Below, one piece after another: positions 31,901 through 42,900 of a DNA stretch of 64,000 nucleotides; the first letter of the stretch is position 1, and every line of letters begins with the position of its first letter. Below the pieces are notes generated by a model that saw only the letters and a list, made by a program, of their open reading frames with translations, was not told the DNA's origin and ran no database searches. The stretch is taken from assembly GCA_947165785.1 (NCBI GenBank), contig CAMVBS010000004.1, positions 1-64,000 on the forward strand, read 5' to 3'. The translations under genes were made by a program, and so were the position numbers. Source of the DNA: an uncultured Clostridia bacterium. GTDB lineage: Bacteria > Bacillota > Clostridia > Saccharofermentanales > Saccharofermentanaceae.

Positions 31901-34900
31901 GATCTCCGTTCCTACCCTTACTGTTTCCGCATCTGTGACTTCATTTACGATCGTAGCAGGTGATGATCAGGCGTTGAGTATTTCTGCTACAACTGATTCA
32001 GGCAATCAGATCACATACAGCTGGTATGAAAAGGGCAAGGAAAATACTGTTCTCGGTACAGGTACGAGTGTTACAGTTTCTCCTACGCAGTCTACTGTCT
32101 ATACCTGTAAGGTAGGCGACGGATTTAACGAGAAGACCATGGATTTCACGGTTTCCGTTGATCAGCCAAACCTTAAGGATGCAACAAGTGAGGATGACAG
32201 AAATAAGATCGTTAAGAAGGGTGCAAGCGTTACTTTGACGGCTAAGGTTGAATCCAATACTACTGTTACTTATCAGTGGCAGTATTTGAGAAACGGATCA
32301 TTTGTTAATGACAACACTAACAATGGAAAAAAGAAGACTTACAGCGTTTCTCCTTCTGAGTCCACTCAGTACCGCTGCGTTGTAACGAACAAGAATGGAG
32401 CATCCATAAGGATAATCTATAATGTTACTGTTCCTACTCTCACGGACAATACAACAACCACTTCTTATACTATCTCTAAGAATACTTCCGTCGATCTTTC
32501 CGTTAATATCGAAGGAACAGGTGATCTTACTTACGTATGGAAGAAGGGTTCACAGACACTTTCCGTATCGGATCCTTCTCTGAATACGGGAAATCTCCAG
32601 TCTTCCGCAACATATACATGTAAGGTATCTGATGGATATGGTAATTCAAAGACAGTTACATTCACTATTACAGTTCCAACCCTTGCACTTAACGGTGGAA
32701 ACAATGAGACTGTTAATATTGGAAAGAACAAGGAATTTACTCTTGATACTATAGCAAGCGGTACAGGTAAACTTACTTATTCCTGGACAAGGATCGAAGG
32801 AAACAGTTCATCTGCTGTCGGTTCGGATTCTTCAACCTTTAACAGCCATGAGAGTTCTGATGTTAAGTACACATGTACTGTTACTGATACTTACGGCAAT
32901 TCTGTAACGAAGACATTTAGTATAAAAGTACATTCGTTTACTGTCGTTCAGAGTGATTCTAATGTGAATATCTATAATGGTGACAGCTGTGACCTTAGTG
33001 TCACTGTTAACGGAGCAACAGGAACAGTCAATTATTCCTGGAAGGCCAAAGGCAGCGATGAGATCATCGGTACAGGTTCTTCTATAAAAGTTAAACCGAA
33101 TAAGACTACAGAGTACAGCTGTACTGTAAGCGATTCGTATTATGAGGAGACATTTACTTTTACTGTTATCGTTGGCAATGCCGTGCTTACAGATAATACA
33201 TCTGATTCAGCTAAGAATCAGACGGTAGCAAATGGAAGTACAGTTGTTATGACTCCTGTTATCCTTTCAAGCGAACAGGAGATCAGTTATCAGTGGGCAA
33301 GATTTGAAAACGGAACTTGGACAAATATTGATGGTGCAAGTGCTTCATCTTATAGTCCGAAGGTAAATTCTACATCTAAGTTCAGATGCACGGTGACTGA
33401 TGCTTATGGCAACAGTTGTGAGGTGGTTTTCGATATCACTGTTCCTGTTCTTGAAGTTGCTAAGGATTCCTATTCCTACAAAGTCGGCAAGAATAAGACA
33501 TTTAATCTTGTTCCGATTATCAAGAGCAATACTGGAAATACACCTTCCTACCAGTGGTATAAGGATGGTGCGATACTTCCGAATGAGACATCTGCAACAT
33601 TTACAGGTGCCTTAGGTTCTTCGGCTAAGTATACATGCGTCATCAGAGATGAATTGTATAACAATACACAGACGGTTACATTCGATGTTACTGTATATAG
33701 TCTTACTGCTAATGCCGATGAGAGCAGCCTTACTGTTGTGAAAGGCAACTCTGTTCAGATCGGAGTAACGGCTGAGACTACATCGAATAATGCTATCAGT
33801 TATAAGTGGTACAGTGCATCGAATTCTCCTGAATCGGAGATGACAGATTACACTGTTGCTAAGATATCCGTAACTCCTGAGAAAGACACATCTTACAGAT
33901 GTGAAGTATCTGACGGATATAATACGGAAAGTGTATCGATCAATGTAGTTGTTACGGTAACTCCTACACCTAACCCGACTACGAATCCTACTACTGTTCC
34001 AACAACAAATCCGACTGGTAATCCGACGACTAACCCGACAACTAACCCTACTGCTAATCCAACAGCAAACCCGACGGGTAATCCAACAACAAAGCCGACA
34101 ACTACTACTGCTCCGACAGCTAAGCCAACGGCGACGACTAAGCCTACTGCTAATCCGACAACAAAGCCGACGACTAAGCCGACAGCAACTGTTGCTCCGA
34201 CAAACAAGCCAACGGCAACAACAGCTCCGACAGCTAAGCCGACTTATAATCCTAATAAGGAAGATAACATCATGGCCTTCGTTGAGAGAATGTACAGTTG
34301 CGTGCTTGCAAGAGGCGTGGATAAGAGTGGTGCCGAGTATTGGTCCAATCAGCTTTATGAGTTCAATTTCTCAGGTGCGGATGTTGCATACAGATTCCTT
34401 GATTCAGAAGAATTCAAGGGCAGAAATACTTCTGATGGAGCATATGTAGAGATCCTCTACAGGACTTTCTTCAACAGAGAACCTGAGCCGGAAGGCTTTA
34501 ACTATTGGCTCGGACGTTTGAAGGCAGGCGATTCCAGAAAGACAGTTGCTGACGGATTCATAATGTCTCAGGAGTGGGCTGATACATGTGCAAGATACGG
34601 TATCAGATCAGGCGGAACGGTCAAGCCTAGTGTTAAGATCGCTCCTTCTGACAAGACTAATGCTTTTGTTGAGAGAATGTATACAACCTGCCTCAAGCGT
34701 GACTACGACAAGGATGGTCGCGATTACTGGGCAAACAGACTCTCGAACTTCGATATTACAGGCGAGCAGCTTGGTCTTGAGTTCTTCATGAGTGAAGAGT
34801 TCAGAGGCAAGAAGTTAAGTGATGAGGAATTCATCAACCGTCTGTACAAGACATTCATGAACAGAGAACCTGAGGGTGAAGGAAAGGCTTTCTGGCTTGA

Positions 34901-35000
34901 ATTTACTAAGACGCATACAAGACGAGAGACGGTCCTCGGATTTACAAGAAGTGAGGAATTCCGTAAACTTTGCATCGAAGCAAGGATCTTGCCTTGTTGA
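25932..35000 (+). CDS. Giant surface protein (3022 aa): CAP-like domain + about 28 Ig-like repeats + Pro/Thr linker + DUF4214 doublet
   Basis: Signal peptide; CAP-like LEKIAIMRAEDLGRDF...YWVIELS; repeats with YxWYK and YxCxVSDGYN; PTTNPTTNPT linker; DUF4214 motifs AFVERMY..CLKRDYDKDGRDYWANRL. Confidence 0.88.
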   Translation: MKQRIFDRARFVALVLVTILTFSCIYVPVSAYTPSDEIEVTIQHDQDSARSMLPLINQLRANPSYTNKEGEQINLNPAPALAYDYSLEKIAIMRAEDLGRDFVAGVRPDGTPFGEIKIDGMSSNSEILGKGPDVVSAFNYMSEIDDGTGGREHLIDSKFKSVAVGHVKFNGIDYWVIELSMDCKNTTPTEPNNSITNTRVSIDMDKAIMGATINGDSALRLQLGDEIDLPEVQAKLSYGTVNHDAELYIPDSQLTLRNWRCDDSTVQFEGGKLKALNKNAIGTYIYVDCEFSGKTTTASVLVYVTEKPTGDPTPTPRPNLVDLTPDSDKNITVRKGSTVTLTVLYNDTDYPTFFDSIWFKGDEEVSSGSASYTFVAEESANYSCDLTARAVGGGYGNIVVNFTVNVVDELYTITDNTPDSQKNFVAKSGESVTLQALATGHGNLSYQWQQKIGNNYQNVSNGNTSSYKFNFTYSTSYRCVVSDTYGNSINIDYTISSSNLQVSSNQTYFQAVNGQNLLLKVNASTNTGGNLSYSWTKDGQPITNTDATIPVLVQGDADYVCTVTDSFDNASKSITFTIRVHAFSAKAETEQIFYVASGTRVSMGVSGTSNTGTVTYQWYEGSRLINNEKTPNFSFNAYSTTEYKCVVSDGISTEEVKFNIYVPTLSLSSPRTSFTVKSGASIDMEVVAASTDTDKDLSYTWFKDGTKVSGSESTLSATVSDSCTYSCEVNDGYNTATIEFTVTIADLTAYAEKDTVYAANGGSATLKVITDSDTCTYTWYKANGNKIAGQTTSSYVVTNVKNTSSFYCVVSEGNKSVTVNFQVVVPTLTASADKSTYVVAKNSTVDLKVNATASGSDKTITYTWKDGSTVLSEGESDTYKLTANFTSSKAITCEVNDGYNTVSVNFTVKVPVLTASAVSDTSFIQKNGDEIQMIVSASSPDSDKPITYTWKKNGTVLSETTSTLSETVNGEADYVCTVYDGYTSIDLEFTVSVPSLVIDSTSDLFVTAASGKKVNMSVSAHSTKPVTYNWYLNDSNTSVGTASSYSPVIDGSCTYRCVVSDGFNSQTITFTISVPSISLGENETELYVENDTSITLTANATSDSGLLLTRKWYRGYSFLGSEETYTFTVNSQTATTYYCDVTDGVNTVRITYHVTRVKLSLERNCINPKNVNSGSSYTLKVSAGGTGTFTYKWIDPDGQIMDSTTNECVIYPTKSGKYYCEVSNGYLTKSIDFDITVPTISATASGNSTFSIKAGGSVTMGVDVDCNTDYMINWYILPPNSTYGSLLSDYKNQSSITINNITASTKYFCQVVSSANDSLRARVDFTVNVEEITANAENSTVYVKSGSNANLKVVTDPSLTGLSYAWYKKGSSTPISGATSASYTPTVTEDTAYVCKVSKGSSSVDVEFNVIVPKLTIDSYSGDDNVVTSGTFVVMSVSASSPKSDVGITYRWIKDGVEQTGEKSSSVGFTAYANTQYKCVVSDGYNEETITFDTVIPTLNVTASTAQKFSVKADETVELGVTVTANGSDMPITYTWTKNGQLIENADKDTYSFKASTGTYKCTVSDGYNTSSVEFTVTVSTLTAQAGIVNTTLYSKPNVSNTLSVAATSSLPVTYKWYANDALVNGETGSTYSPAPSTTTNYTCRVSDGVNTADVSFKIIVPELSVSGGKNIVAASGEEFTMQVFATSDSNKAITYQWYKGNSAISGETSSTCKTSTSGATSYSCKISDGYTEKTVEFTVSIPSFSAEASTDTDIKVKSGSKVTMGVTATSEGSDQSLSYTWMKGSEVLSNEKSNELTAYPSDNCTYSCVVSDGHNSKTISFTITVPKLVSSAVSSSEVIVASNATAKLQVSASSSEPVSYSWYVSGSTTPISGATKDTYSPTVSASASYVCKITDGYNTAEYTFSVKVPSLTADAATKTFKVKSGDPVSMQVNASTDYGNDITYHWYTSSNDQPVAGEASDKLTVNPTASIGYYCLVSDGYNSKKVEFTISVPTLTVSASVTSFTIVAGDDQALSISATTDSGNQITYSWYEKGKENTVLGTGTSVTVSPTQSTVYTCKVGDGFNEKTMDFTVSVDQPNLKDATSEDDRNKIVKKGASVTLTAKVESNTTVTYQWQYLRNGSFVNDNTNNGKKKTYSVSPSESTQYRCVVTNKNGASIRIIYNVTVPTLTDNTTTTSYTISKNTSVDLSVNIEGTGDLTYVWKKGSQTLSVSDPSLNTGNLQSSATYTCKVSDGYGNSKTVTFTITVPTLALNGGNNETVNIGKNKEFTLDTIASGTGKLTYSWTRIEGNSSSAVGSDSSTFNSHESSDVKYTCTVTDTYGNSVTKTFSIKVHSFTVVQSDSNVNIYNGDSCDLSVTVNGATGTVNYSWKAKGSDEIIGTGSSIKVKPNKTTEYSCTVSDSYYEETFTFTVIVGNAVLTDNTSDSAKNQTVANGSTVVMTPVILSSEQEISYQWARFENGTWTNIDGASASSYSPKVNSTSKFRCTVTDAYGNSCEVVFDITVPVLEVAKDSYSYKVGKNKTFNLVPIIKSNTGNTPSYQWYKDGAILPNETSATFTGALGSSAKYTCVIRDELYNNTQTVTFDVTVYSLTANADESSLTVVKGNSVQIGVTAETTSNNAISYKWYSASNSPESEMTDYTVAKISVTPEKDTSYRCEVSDGYNTESVSINVVVTVTPTPNPTTNPTTVPTTNPTGNPTTNPTTNPTANPTANPTGNPTTKPTTTTAPTAKPTATTKPTANPTTKPTTKPTATVAPTNKPTATTAPTAKPTYNPNKEDNIMAFVERMYSCVLARGVDKSGAEYWSNQLYEFNFSGADVAYRFLDSEEFKGRNTSDGAYVEILYRTFFNREPEPEGFNYWLGRLKAGDSRKTVADGFIMSQEWADTCARYGIRSGGTVKPSVKIAPSDKTNAFVERMYTTCLKRDYDKDGRDYWANRLSNFDITGEQLGLEFFMSEEFRGKKLSDEEFINRLYKTFMNREPEGEGKAFWLEFTKTHTRRETVLGFTRSEEFRKLCIEARILPC
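26884..33960 (+). repeat. About 28 tandem Ig-like protein repeats (about 83 aa each)
   Basis: Hand count of the YxCxVxDG + xFTVxVP boundary motif in the translation. Confidence 0.8.
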
Positions 35001-35024
35001 TAAATGACCCGGAGGTTTTAAGTT

Positions 35025-36845
35025 TTGAAACACAGTATTAAAGACAAGTTGAAGCTGGTATCGATCTTGATGACGACACTCATAGTCTTTTCGCTTTTTA
35101 GCGTTCCTGTAAGTGCCACAACACAGAGTTTTAAGTTCACATATCAGCATGACCAGACTAATGCAAGAAAGATGCTCGATAAGGTTAATTACCTTCGTCA
35201 GAACAATCCATGGTTGTGGAAGAACACTACAAGTAACGAGAAAAATTATCTTGGCAATCTTCCGGCCCTGCGTTACGATTATTCTCTTGAGAAGATCGCT
35301 ATACAAAGAGCAGAGGATCTTGCAGAGAATTTTGTCTGCGGAGCAAGACCTGACGGATCACCGGCTTATGAATTAAAGATAGATAATATCTATGCGAACG
35401 GTGAATGCATAAGTATAGGTTGTCCTGATATCAACAGTGCATTCGCATATTGGGAAGAAGTAGACGAACCGAATCACTTTCAGCAAAACAGAGCGCTCCT
35501 TCTTATGTCTGACTATAAGAGCTGCGGTATAGCTCATGTAAAGGCAAATGGTGTCGATTACTGGACTATCGAATTCAGCAGATCGTCAACTAATACAGGC
35601 TATACAAGTCCTAACAACTCTACTACTACCAAGACGGTAAGTATCGATATGGATAATGCGATCCTTGGTGTAAGAGTTAACGGTAATGATGATCTAAACA
35701 GCTACGCAGGTGATGAGATAGACCTTCCAAGGGTAGAACTTGTATTGTCGTATGGTAAGTTTCATGACAACATCTTGACGATCCCTTCATCTGACTATTC
35801 GATCACCGGCTGGAGTTCAGATGACTCCGCTGTCACTATCAAGAATGGAAAGATACTCTGCAATAAGCCGAGTGCTATCGGAGCTGAAGTGTTAGTTAAT
35901 GTTAACTATAACGGCAAAACGGCTGTGGGTAGTGTTTATGTTCGCATAAAGGATGCTAAGTTTAAGCCTGATACCCCTACAACGACTCCTACACCCAAGC
36001 CTTCAACACCTGCTCCGACTAATAAGCCTGTAACTTCTGCTCCTACGCAGAAGCCTAAGCCGACAGTGACGATACCTGCCAATGACACAAAGAGCGATCA
36101 GATCAGGGCATTTGTAGATAACCTATATAAGTCTGTCCTTGATCGTGATCCTGAAGAAGGCGGCGCAAAGTACTGGGCTAACAGACTTTATAACTTTGAC
36201 ATCACGGGTGCTGAAGTAGCTAAGGAATTTGTATTCAGTCAGGAGTACATTTCCTTCAATAAGTCCAACAGCGAGTTCCTTGATACACTTTATTCGGCAT
36301 TCTTCGGAAGACCTGCCGATGATGCAGGTAAAGCCTTCTGGCTCGGTAAGCTCGACAATAATGAGATGAGCCGCCAGGATGTTGCATGGGGATTCATCGA
36401 TTCTCAGGAATGGGCTGATAAGTGTGCAACTTACGGAATCAGATCCGGAGGAACAAGAAAGCCTCAGGTCACTATCGATCCGACAGATGACACGAATGCC
36501 TTCGTTGAGAGGATGTACACGACTGCGCTTAAGAGAACTTTCGATAAGGACGGCCGTGACTACTGGGCAAAGCGCCTTGCTGATTTTGATCTTACCGGAG
36601 AGCAGGTAGGTATCGAGTTCTTCTTAAGTAAAGAGATGAACGATCTTAATCTTTCTGACGAGGAATTCATCAACAGACTTTACAGCACGTTCATGAACCG
36701 TAATGCTGATGAAGATCCGACAGGAAAGAATTTCTGGATCTCATATCTTAAGCAGGGACACTCAAGATATGAGCTGGTCCTCGGCTTCACACGAAGCGAT
36801 GAATTCGTAGAAAAGTGCATTAAGGCAAGGATACTTCCTTATTGA
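35025..36845 (+). CDS. Surface protein: CAP-like domain + Pro/Thr linker + DUF4214 doublet, no central repeats
   Basis: TTG start after GGAGG; LEKIAIQRAEDLAENF...DYWTIEFS; AFVDNLYKSVLDRDPEEGGAKYWANRL; ends KARILPY. Confidence 0.87.
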   Translation: MKHSIKDKLKLVSILMTTLIVFSLFSVPVSATTQSFKFTYQHDQTNARKMLDKVNYLRQNNPWLWKNTTSNEKNYLGNLPALRYDYSLEKIAIQRAEDLAENFVCGARPDGSPAYELKIDNIYANGECISIGCPDINSAFAYWEEVDEPNHFQQNRALLLMSDYKSCGIAHVKANGVDYWTIEFSRSSTNTGYTSPNNSTTTKTVSIDMDNAILGVRVNGNDDLNSYAGDEIDLPRVELVLSYGKFHDNILTIPSSDYSITGWSSDDSAVTIKNGKILCNKPSAIGAEVLVNVNYNGKTAVGSVYVRIKDAKFKPDTPTTTPTPKPSTPAPTNKPVTSAPTQKPKPTVTIPANDTKSDQIRAFVDNLYKSVLDRDPEEGGAKYWANRLYNFDITGAEVAKEFVFSQEYISFNKSNSEFLDTLYSAFFGRPADDAGKAFWLGKLDNNEMSRQDVAWGFIDSQEWADKCATYGIRSGGTRKPQVTIDPTDDTNAFVERMYTTALKRTFDKDGRDYWAKRLADFDLTGEQVGIEFFLSKEMNDLNLSDEEFINRLYSTFMNRNADEDPTGKNFWISYLKQGHSRYELVLGFTRSDEFVEKCIKARILPY

Positions 36846-36863
36846 TATGAACTACAAGGGAGG

Positions 36864-36885
36864 CCGCCTCGTAAGAGGCGGTTTT
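36864..36885 (+). terminator. Intrinsic terminator
   Basis: CCGCCTC GTAA GAGGCGG TTTT. Confidence 0.65.
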
Positions 36886-36999
36886 CTTATGCTCGAAAAC
36901 AGTTAAGATTCTGTAACAAATAAACTTTATCAGTTTAAATCGATATCTCGACGGTGATATAATAATGTAGTTGATTTGTGCGCTTTGGGGGAAGTTCAG

Positions 37000-39900
37000 A
37001 TGAGACAAAGACAGTTTAGTCTTAGATATCTGATTTTACTGCTTACAGTATTCCTTTTGCTGGGTTTTTATTCGGCTGACATTAGCGCGGCCGGAGAGAC
37101 AAAGACTTTCTCCATAATCGGCACATATAACCAGACCAAAGCCAGAGAATTGACGCGTATGGTAAATGATTGGCGTCAAAACGGCGGAGATGATCTGTGG
37201 TATTGGAATAAAGGCGATCAGACAAAATCCTATTCCAGAAACTGTGAGACATTACAGTTCAGTTATGATCTTGAGCAGATAGCCATGCAGAGAGCTGCAG
37301 AGCATGTCTTTGGTATGAAAGATCACTACAGGCCCGACGGTTCAGATCCTCTTACATGCAGATACGGTAATTCCAGATCTTGGGGTGAATGTCTTATAAG
37401 GAGTAATTCCAGTCTTACGCCTGAAGCTGTTCTGGAAGCTTTTAAGGAAACGAATCTGGGATATTCAGGTCAGTCCCACAGACGTTGTATGCTTAAGGAG
37501 AGATATGACTTTGTAGGCGCTGCGTGCTTCTACTACAATGGTTATGAATATTGGGCATTGGAATTCGGTTATTCCTGGTCAGAAACATATTTAGGCACGC
37601 CATGTGCACCTGTTAACGAGACCCAAAGACACAATGTAAATCTGAGTCTTGATAATGCCTTGGAAGTGACGGCACAGATAAACAGTAATAACGTCGTATC
37701 CAAGTGTTATCTCGATGATGGAGAAATGGATCTTCCTGATGTAAAAGCAAGTGCGAAGGTAAGCGGAGCTGTGGCGACTGACGGTGTTATCCTGCCTGCT
37801 TCGGATTATGATGTCACCTGGAGTTCTTCTGACGCGACCAAGGTAAAGATCGAGAACGGTAAGATCGTTCCGATCGATGAAGGAACCGTTACCATCACTG
37901 CAACTGCCAAACTGAATTTCAAGGAGAATACGCAGGGAAGCACGTCCTTTACTTTGCAAGTCGAGAGAAGGTCATTATCTTCCGCAACCATAAGTGATAT
38001 CGAAGATCAGCCGTATACGGGAGGAGAGATCTGTCCTGATCCTGTTGTTAAGATCGGTGACAAGACCCTTACCAGGGATACAGACTATACATTAAGCTAT
38101 GAAGATAATATTGACGTTGAAGATGATGCGGCAGTTATCATAACAGGTATCGGCAAATACAAAGGTGTCGTAGAAAAGACTTTCGATATCATCCCTAAGG
38201 ATATCTCCGAGATCGATATCGAAGATCCGTCTTCCGTTGTCTACGACGGAACATTCCACAGACCTGAGATCATCGTCACATATAACGAGATGACCCTTAC
38301 AAATAATATCGATTACAGCAGGTCATCGGCTTCATCCAGATATATGGATGCCGGATCTTATGACATAGAGCTGACAGGTAAGGGTAACTATACCGGTACC
38401 AAAGTGGTCCGGTTCACGATCCTTCCTAAGTCGATCAGTGATTTTTCGATAAGCAGCATCAACGATATGATGTATACGGGATCATCCATGCAGCCTCCTG
38501 TAATGATCTATGATGGCGAAGAGCTTGTTGACGCTGCGAATTTTGATATCGTTTTCGAGAATAATATCCTTCCGGGAATCGCTAAGGTATCTGCTGACGG
38601 TGTCGGAAATTACGAGGGCCATATCGAGACGACATTCAATATCACTCCAAGGAGCATCGAGGACTTCGGCTTTGATTATGAGCGCAGTTTTACTTACGAT
38701 GAGGGAGAGGATATCGAGCCTTCGGTAACCGTATTTTACGGCGGACAGCCGCTGGTGCCTGATACCGACTATGAGGTGACTTACGAGGATAATACGGATT
38801 GCGGTTCAGGTAAGATCATCGTTACGGGCATTGGTTATTTCACGGGTGAGAAAACGCTTACGTTCTCCATCGAACCTAAGGATATCTCAGGATTCGAGGT
38901 CAAGGGCGTGAACGACAAGACATACACGGGACTTGAGATCGTTCAGGAGCCTGTAGTAAAGGGCGATCACGGTAATCTGCGTAACGGCGAGGATTACGAT
39001 ATCTCTTACGAGAACAACATCGAGGCCGGAACATGCGATTACAAGATAACGGGTAAGGGAAATTACTCCGGCGAGATCACCGGGACGTTTAATATCCTCA
39101 GAAGATCCATCAAGTCCATGATCGTGGACGAGGCAGCAGATCAGACCTACACGGGCCTTCAGATCACGCCTTCTGTGACGATCCGCTATGGTGAGACTGA
39201 GCTTGTTGAGGGCGTGGATTTTACCGTATCTTATGGCGAGAATATCAATGCAGGTACGGGTACTTTCACTGTCACGGGTATCGGTAATTTCACTGAAGAG
39301 AAAGAGTATGAATTTACCATCACATCCAGGGATCTTTCTGATCTTCAGACAGAAGACATCCCGTCCGCGGTATTTACGGGAAGCAGCATACAGCCGAAGC
39401 TCACGATAACAGACGGCGAGTATATTCTTCTCGAAAACACCGACTACACACTTTCCTACGAAGAAAATATCACCTCCGGCAGCGGCACCGTTACTGCAGA
39501 GGGTATCGGAAACTACAAAGGCAGCATCGAAAAGACGTTCGCGATCGATCCGAAGGACATGTCCGATCTTGAAGCAGGCAATGTCGCAACATATATCTAC
39601 ACCGGATCTCCGATAACTCCTCAGGTCACTGTCTCTTACGGTGAGATATCCCTTATCCCGGGAACTGATTACGAGATCTCATACAGCAAGAATACTAACC
39701 CGGGTACCGCTGAGATAATCTTCACCGGTAAGGGCGACTACACGGGAAGCCTTACCGTCGAATTTACGATCGAACCTAAGGACCTCAGGAATCTGGCCGT
39801 TGAGCCTTTGAAGGCTGAAGCATACACGGGTGATGAGATCTGTCCTGATGTTACGATCAAAAACGGTGAATATGTCCTTGTCAAAGATCAGGATTACACG

Positions 39901-42900
39901 GTCTCTTATGAGGATAATACCGATCAGGGAACTGCCAAGGTAATCCTTAATGGCATCAACGACTACACGGGTGAAGTTGAGGTTTCTTTCGAGATAGCAA
40001 ACAAGACCGTCTACGATCTGACGGTTGAAGATATTCCGGAGGTAACCTTTACGGGAAGCGCTTTCACGCCTTCAGTCATCGTTAAGGACGGCGATGAGAT
40101 CCTTACTGAAGGTACAGATTACGAACTCTCATACTCTGACAACTGTAGTGCAGGTACGGGCGTCGTAACGATCAAGGGTATCGGCGAATATGCAGGTACC
40201 ATAACCGCACAGTTCGTGATAACTCCGCGTGACATGGACGATCTTACGGTCACGGGGATCATCTCGGAGGCTACTTATACGGGAAGCGAGATAACCATAG
40301 AACCAGTCGTTAAGTACGGCGATACCGAGCTTATCGCAGGTACCGATTATGTGATCACATATTCCGACAATATCAATGCAGGCACGGCTTCCTATACGAT
40401 CAGCGGTGCAGGAAACTTCGGCGGAGATCAGGAAGGCACGTTCGAGATCCTTCCTAAGGATATAAGCGTTCTTACAGTTGACGAGATAAGCTCACAGGTA
40501 TTTACGGGCAATGCGCTCACACCTGTCGTTGTTATCTGGGACGGTGAGACTGAGCTCGTTCTTGATGAGGACTATACTCTTACATATGACGAAGCGGTCG
40601 ATGCAGGAACATACGTGGTAACCGTAAATGGCATCGGCAACTATTCGGGAACTAAGGATGTCGAATTCAATATCCTTCCTGCAGATATCAAAAATGCCGT
40701 TGCAGAAGATATCGATGATCAGGAATTTACGGGAGCAGCCATAACTCCTGTCCCGGTTCTTACATTCGGTGAACTTACTCTCGACAGCGATGATATTTAT
40801 TGCACGTATGATGAGGGTTACTCCACAGGTGTTCACACGGTCACGGTTCACGGCAAGGGCAACTTTACGGGTTCCAAAGATGTGGATTTCATGATCGTTG
40901 CCAAGGATATAAGCGGTTACAGCATAAGCGGACTTACGGACAAGAATTACACCGGACTTCCGGTCGTTATGGATATTACGGTCTCAGACGGTAGTGATGT
41001 TTTGGATGCCGACCTCGATTACGATGTCCTTTTCGAGAATAATACGGATGTCGGAACGGCAACCGTTACCGTTACGGGTAAGGGCGATTACACGGGTACG
41101 ATAGATTCGACGTTCGAGATATTGAAGACTGATATCAGCGGCCTTACGGTAAAGCCTGTAGCAGACGTAACATATACGGGCGAAGCAATACTTCCTGAGG
41201 TCACGATCAATAACGGAAAGTCAACTCTCACTGAAGGCACTGATTTTACATTGTCTGCTGAGAATAACATCGATGCGGGAGAAGTAGAACTCACGATCGA
41301 AGGTATCAATAACTATGAAGGCAGCACGAAGGTAACTTTCAAGATCGTTTCAAAGAGTGTTGAGGATGTGACGGTCGATGAGATAGAAGATAAGGTCTAT
41401 ACAGGCGAAGCCATCGAGCCTTCCGTAGTCGTAAGGGACGGCGAGAACATAATCTCCGACGAGTCCTATGACCTGAGCTACAAGTCCAATCTGAACATGG
41501 GTGACAGTGCGGAAGTTACGATCACGTTCAAGGGAAATTACACAGGATCCAAGACCGTGACGTTCAAGATCGTAGGAAAGCCGGTTACGGATCTTACGAT
41601 GGATCCTATCGAGGACGTTACGTTCTCGGGAAGTAAGTTCGAGCCTGAAGTAACGATCAGGGACGGCGAGAAGATCCTTGTCGAGGGTGAAGACTACAAT
41701 GTTTTCTATTCTGATAACAGAAATGCAGGCGATGCCGTTATAAGGATCGCGGGTATCAACAACTACTCAGGCGAGACGACTTACGGCTTTAAGATCAATG
41801 CGAAGGACATCGCTGATTTTGATCTTACGGGTGTAAGTGAGAATGCAACGTATAACGGCTCCGGGATCACATTCCCGATCCAGCTTTCAGATGGAAATAC
41901 TGACCTTACCGATCAGGATTATACCGTTACATACGCTTCCAATGTCAATGCGGGAACTGCTTCATTGACTGTTGAGGGCAAAGGTAACTACAAGGGAGTT
42001 ATCACAAAGGAATTCAAGATCGATCCGAGAGACTTTACCGAAGTGTCCGTAAATTCCATAGGTGACCAGGCATACACCGGTGACTATATCTGTCCGTCCG
42101 TAGTCGTTAAGGACGGAACGGTGACACTTGCCGAGAATACCGACTATGAGGTAGCTTTCTCGAGTAATAAAGCGGTAAACGAAAACGGAACCATCACGAT
42201 CACCGGAAAAGGCAACTATGAAGGTTCCAAGACCGTGACTTTCAAGATAGTAAGAAGGAACGTCAGTACGCTTAGCATCAGCTCCATCGCGGATCAGACA
42301 TACACGGGCAAGGCCATTACTCCTTCACTTACCGTAAAGCACGGAAATACAACGCTTAAGAACGGAACTGACTATGAGCTTACATACAAGAACAATACCA
42401 ACGCCGGCACGGCAACCGTTACCGTAACGGGACTTGGAAACTACACTGGTACGAAGGATGTGACATTTAAGATCAAGACGCCTCCTGCTACACCGACTCC
42501 GAAGCCTACAGCAGCACCGACAGCCAAGCCGACACCTAAGCCTACCGCTAAGCCGACGGCAGCTCCTACTTCCAAGCCGACTGCGGCGCCTACGCCGGCA
42601 CCGGTCGATCCGATGAAGGATATCAGGGGCTTTGTTGACAGGATCTATCTCTACGTCCTCGGTCGTGATTCCGAGGAGTCCGGCGCAAAGTATTGGAGCG
42701 AAGAGCTCTACTACTTCAGAAGGACCGGCGCTGAGGTTGCTTTCGAATTCATATTCAGTCCTGAGTTTACTGGCAAGAATGTCTCTGACAGGGACTTTGT
42801 AACGATTCTTTACCGTACGTTCTTCGGACGCGAGCCTGACGACGGCGGCATGAACTACTGGCTGTCCCAGATGAGCTCCGGTGCCATGAACAGGCGCGAT

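Noticed and set aside
33893-34207. Minus-strand VGFVVGLAVGLVVG ORF that looks like a hydrophobic peptide
   Set aside because: Mirror of the PTTNPTTNPT linker; not a real membrane protein.
37975-42480. Regular about 225-bp periodicity considered as a CRISPR or DNA satellite array
   Set aside because: Period is in frame, units are diverged at DNA level and encode a conserved protein repeat; no short direct repeats with unique spacers.
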